6,600 bases of DNA. Source: Bacteroidota bacterium (GTDB lineage Bacteria; Bacteroidota; Bacteroidia; Flavobacteriales_F; PHOS-HE28). The notes beneath the pieces were generated by a model. It searched no databases, was not told the DNA's origin, and saw only the letters and a list, made by a program, of their open reading frames with translations. This document shows, piece after piece, positions 5,265 through 6,600 of the stretch (its first letter is position 1; the number at the start of each line of letters is the position of its first letter). The stretch lies in the NCBI GenBank assembly GCA_023430945.1, contig JAEYYE010000382.1, forward strand, positions 1 to 6,600. The letters run 5' to 3'. The translations under genes and the position numbers were made by a program.

Positions 5265-6600
5265 TTACTGCCTCACAAGCCGGGAATGCGCCAGCGGTCT
5301 GCCATCCGCATCGAGCGCAGTTACCACATAGATGCCCATTGGAAGGGCGCCAAGATCATATCGTGTCGCGATCGGAGCACTGAAGACCAGCGATCCGGCC
5401 ATGTCATGCAATTGCACTGAAGCGAAACCGGTGAGATCACCTGCAAGCTCAACCGTTCCCAGCGTGGGATTGGGATGCATCGCAAGGCCGAAGTTCCCGT
5501 TCATCTCCACTATCCCCACGATCGCCGCATACTGGCAGGCATCACCAATACCATTACCATTGGTATCGGCCTGGTCGGGGTTATAGGTCCACGTGCAATT
5601 GTCACAGGCATCGCCGATCCCATCCCCATCGAAATCAGCCTGTTCGGGATCGTTCGCGAAGGGACAGATGTCCTGACAATCCAACAGCCCATCAAGATCG
5701 GAATCCTGATCGGGATCGATGCCTGTTGAACCACCGGCGCAAGTCCCGCAGTCATCGATCACTGCGGATCCACCGGGGACGCCGGCACAATCCAGCGGAA
5801 GCCCGGCACATTCGCAGTTTGCATTCCAGCTGTCATTACCGGTGAGCGTATTGCCATCATCGCATGAAGTTCCAGGCAAAGCCGAACCGTTCGCTACGCC
5901 GAGGCAATCGAATATGACAGTCGTTCCAACGCATTCACAGTTCGCATTCCACGTGTCATTGATAGTGTTCGCGTTATTGTCGTTGCATGAAGTTCCAGGC
6001 CAAGCCGATCCATTCGCTACGCCGAGGCAATCGAAGGTGACAGTCGTTCCAACGCATTCGCAGTTCGCATTCCACGTGTCATTGATCGTGTTCGCGTTTC
6101 CATCATCGCATGAAGTTCCAGGCAAAGCCGATCCGTTCGCTACGCCGAGGCAATCGAAGGTGACAGCGGTTCCAACGCACTGGCAATTGGAATTCCATGT
6201 GTCGTTGATCGTGTTCGCATTATTGTCGTTGCAGGAAGTTCCCGGCATGGCCGATCCGTTCGCTACGCCGAGACAATCGAAGGTGACAGCGGTTCCAACA
6301 CACTGACAGTTGGCGTTCCATGTATCATTCCCGGTGTTCGCATTGCCATCGTTGCAGGAAGTACCCGGCAAGGCCGATCCGTTCACTACGCCGAGGCAAT
6401 CGAAGGTGACAGCGGTTCCAACGCACTGGCAGTTGGAGTTCCATGTGTCGTTGATCGTGTTCGCATTATTGTCATTGCAAGCCGATCCTGGAGTTGCATT
6501 TCCACCGGCAACACCAGCGCAATCGATCGGCTGACCAACGCACTGGCAGTTCGCGTTCCAGGTATCATTCCCGGTGTTCGCATTGCCATCGTTACAGGAA
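5265..6600 (-). CDS. Secreted cysteine-rich tandem-repeat protein with TSP3 repeats and T9SS sorting domain, N-terminus off window
   Basis: The frame is open from the right edge (base 6599) to the TAA at 5265-5267, so at least 444 residues are visible and the start is missing. A GTG at 6386 is in frame, but repeat sequence continues upstream of it, so it is not the start. From the N-terminal side there are seven cysteine-rich repeats (see repeat entry), then DCAGVPGG and DDCGTCAGG linkers. Two thrombospondin type 3-like calcium-binding segments follow (about 5535-5717), with Asp-rich DxDxDG loops (DQDSDLDGLLDC, DFDGDGIGDAC, DTNGNGIGDAC). A T9SS sorting domain ends the protein (about 5265-5483), starting at HPNPTLGTVEL and containing LGALPMGIYVV. 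The protein is most probably exported by T9SS and either anchored or released; an adhesive or structural role is inference. Cysteines are regularly spaced, suggesting disulfides outside the cell. The gene converges on pfkA across a shared terminator. Confidence 0.88.
   Translation of the reverse strand, partial: SCNDGNANTGNDTWNANCQCVGQPIDCAGVAGGNATPGSACNDNNANTINDTWNSNCQCVGTAVTFDCLGVVNGSALPGTSCNDGNANTGNDTWNANCQCVGTAVTFDCLGVANGSAMPGTSCNDNNANTINDTWNSNCQCVGTAVTFDCLGVANGSALPGTSCDDGNANTINDTWNANCECVGTTVTFDCLGVANGSAWPGTSCNDNNANTINDTWNANCECVGTTVIFDCLGVANGSALPGTSCDDGNTLTGNDSWNANCECAGLPLDCAGVPGGSAVIDDCGTCAGGSTGIDPDQDSDLDGLLDCQDICPFANDPEQADFDGDGIGDACDNCTWTYNPDQADTNGNGIGDACQYAAIVGIVEMNGNFGLAMHPNPTLGTVELAGDLTGFASVQLHDMAGSLVFSAPIATRYDLGALPMGIYVVTALDADGRPLAHSRLVRQ
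5865..6596 (-). repeat. Coding tandem repeat, 123-bp (41-residue) unit, 246-bp higher-order period
   Basis: Starting each unit at its first cysteine, the copies read on the - strand lie at 6596-6480 (39 residues, variant), 6479-6357, 6356-6234, 6233-6111, 6110-5988 and 5987-5865. A diverged seventh unit starts at 5864. Each unit has the order C[N/D]D[G/N]N, then NDTWN[A/S]NC[Q/E]C, then FDCLGV[A/V]NGSA and PGTS, with four cysteines in the full 41-residue units. Asparagine and glycine are abundant. The motif recalls cysteine-rich 'CDDGN' repeats of myxobacterial and Dictyostelium surface proteins, but I cannot assign a named domain. Nucleotide identity between copies is high: by hand, 8 differences in 123 bases between 6479-6357 and 6233-6111. 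This implies recent duplication or gene conversion. The array probably continues past the right edge. Confidence 0.93.

Noticed and set aside
5502..5720. EF-hand or dockerin domain in the Asp-rich region
   Set aside because: The DxDxDGxGDxC spacing with paired cysteines fits thrombospondin type 3 repeats better than dockerin or EF-hand loops.
5719..6306. Repetitive 195-residue + strand frame
   Set aside because: It is the antisense shadow of the cysteine-rich repeats. Its periodicity comes from the - strand gene and it has no export signal or recognisable domain.
6384..6386. GTG as the start of the - strand repeat protein
   Set aside because: The frame remains open to the window edge and the residues upstream are further copies of the same repeat, so this is an internal valine.
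5865..6596. CRISPR array
   Set aside because: The units are 123 bp, adjoin without unique spacers and stay in one open frame with protein-level conservation. It is a coding tandem repeat.

Overview
The window most likely comes from a Bacteroidota genome, probably an environmental lineage of Flavobacteriales with moderately high GC. Three things point there. Two secreted proteins end in type IX secretion (T9SS) C-terminal sorting domains. One lipoprotein carries an acidic surface-export-like signal after its lipid cysteine. Bacteroidota-type TAnnTTTG -7 promoter elements stand before purK and before a secreted propeller gene. Species assignment is not possible from the sequence alone.

Layout from left to right. 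(1) The 3' part of an outer-membrane beta-barrel gene on the + strand, whose start is off the window. (2) purK and purE on the + strand, 35 bases apart, encoding the two-step N5-CAIR branch of de novo purine synthesis. (3) A small surface lipoprotein gene on the - strand, convergent with purE and divergent from the next gene. (4) A secreted Asp-box beta-propeller protein with a T9SS tail on the + strand. (5) pfkA, an ATP-type 6-phosphofructokinase, whose start codon overlaps the stop of the propeller gene by four bases (ATGA). (6) A bidirectional terminator hairpin. (7) On the - strand, running off the right edge, a large cysteine-rich repeat protein. It has near-identical 41-residue (123-bp) tandem repeats, thrombospondin type 3-like calcium-binding repeats and a T9SS sorting domain. 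No gene-free stretch exceeds 300 bases; the longest is 146 bp (2859-3004) between the divergent lipoprotein and propeller genes.

The window mixes housekeeping metabolism (purKE, pfkA) with cell-surface and secreted proteins. I see no mobile element, RNA gene, CRISPR array or defence system. Three observations deserve most attention. The palindrome GATC is very strongly over-represented across the window. The tandem repeat has a hidden dimer (246-bp) period. A glycolytic gene is stop/start coupled to a secreted T9SS cargo gene. None of these amounts to proof of a new system.
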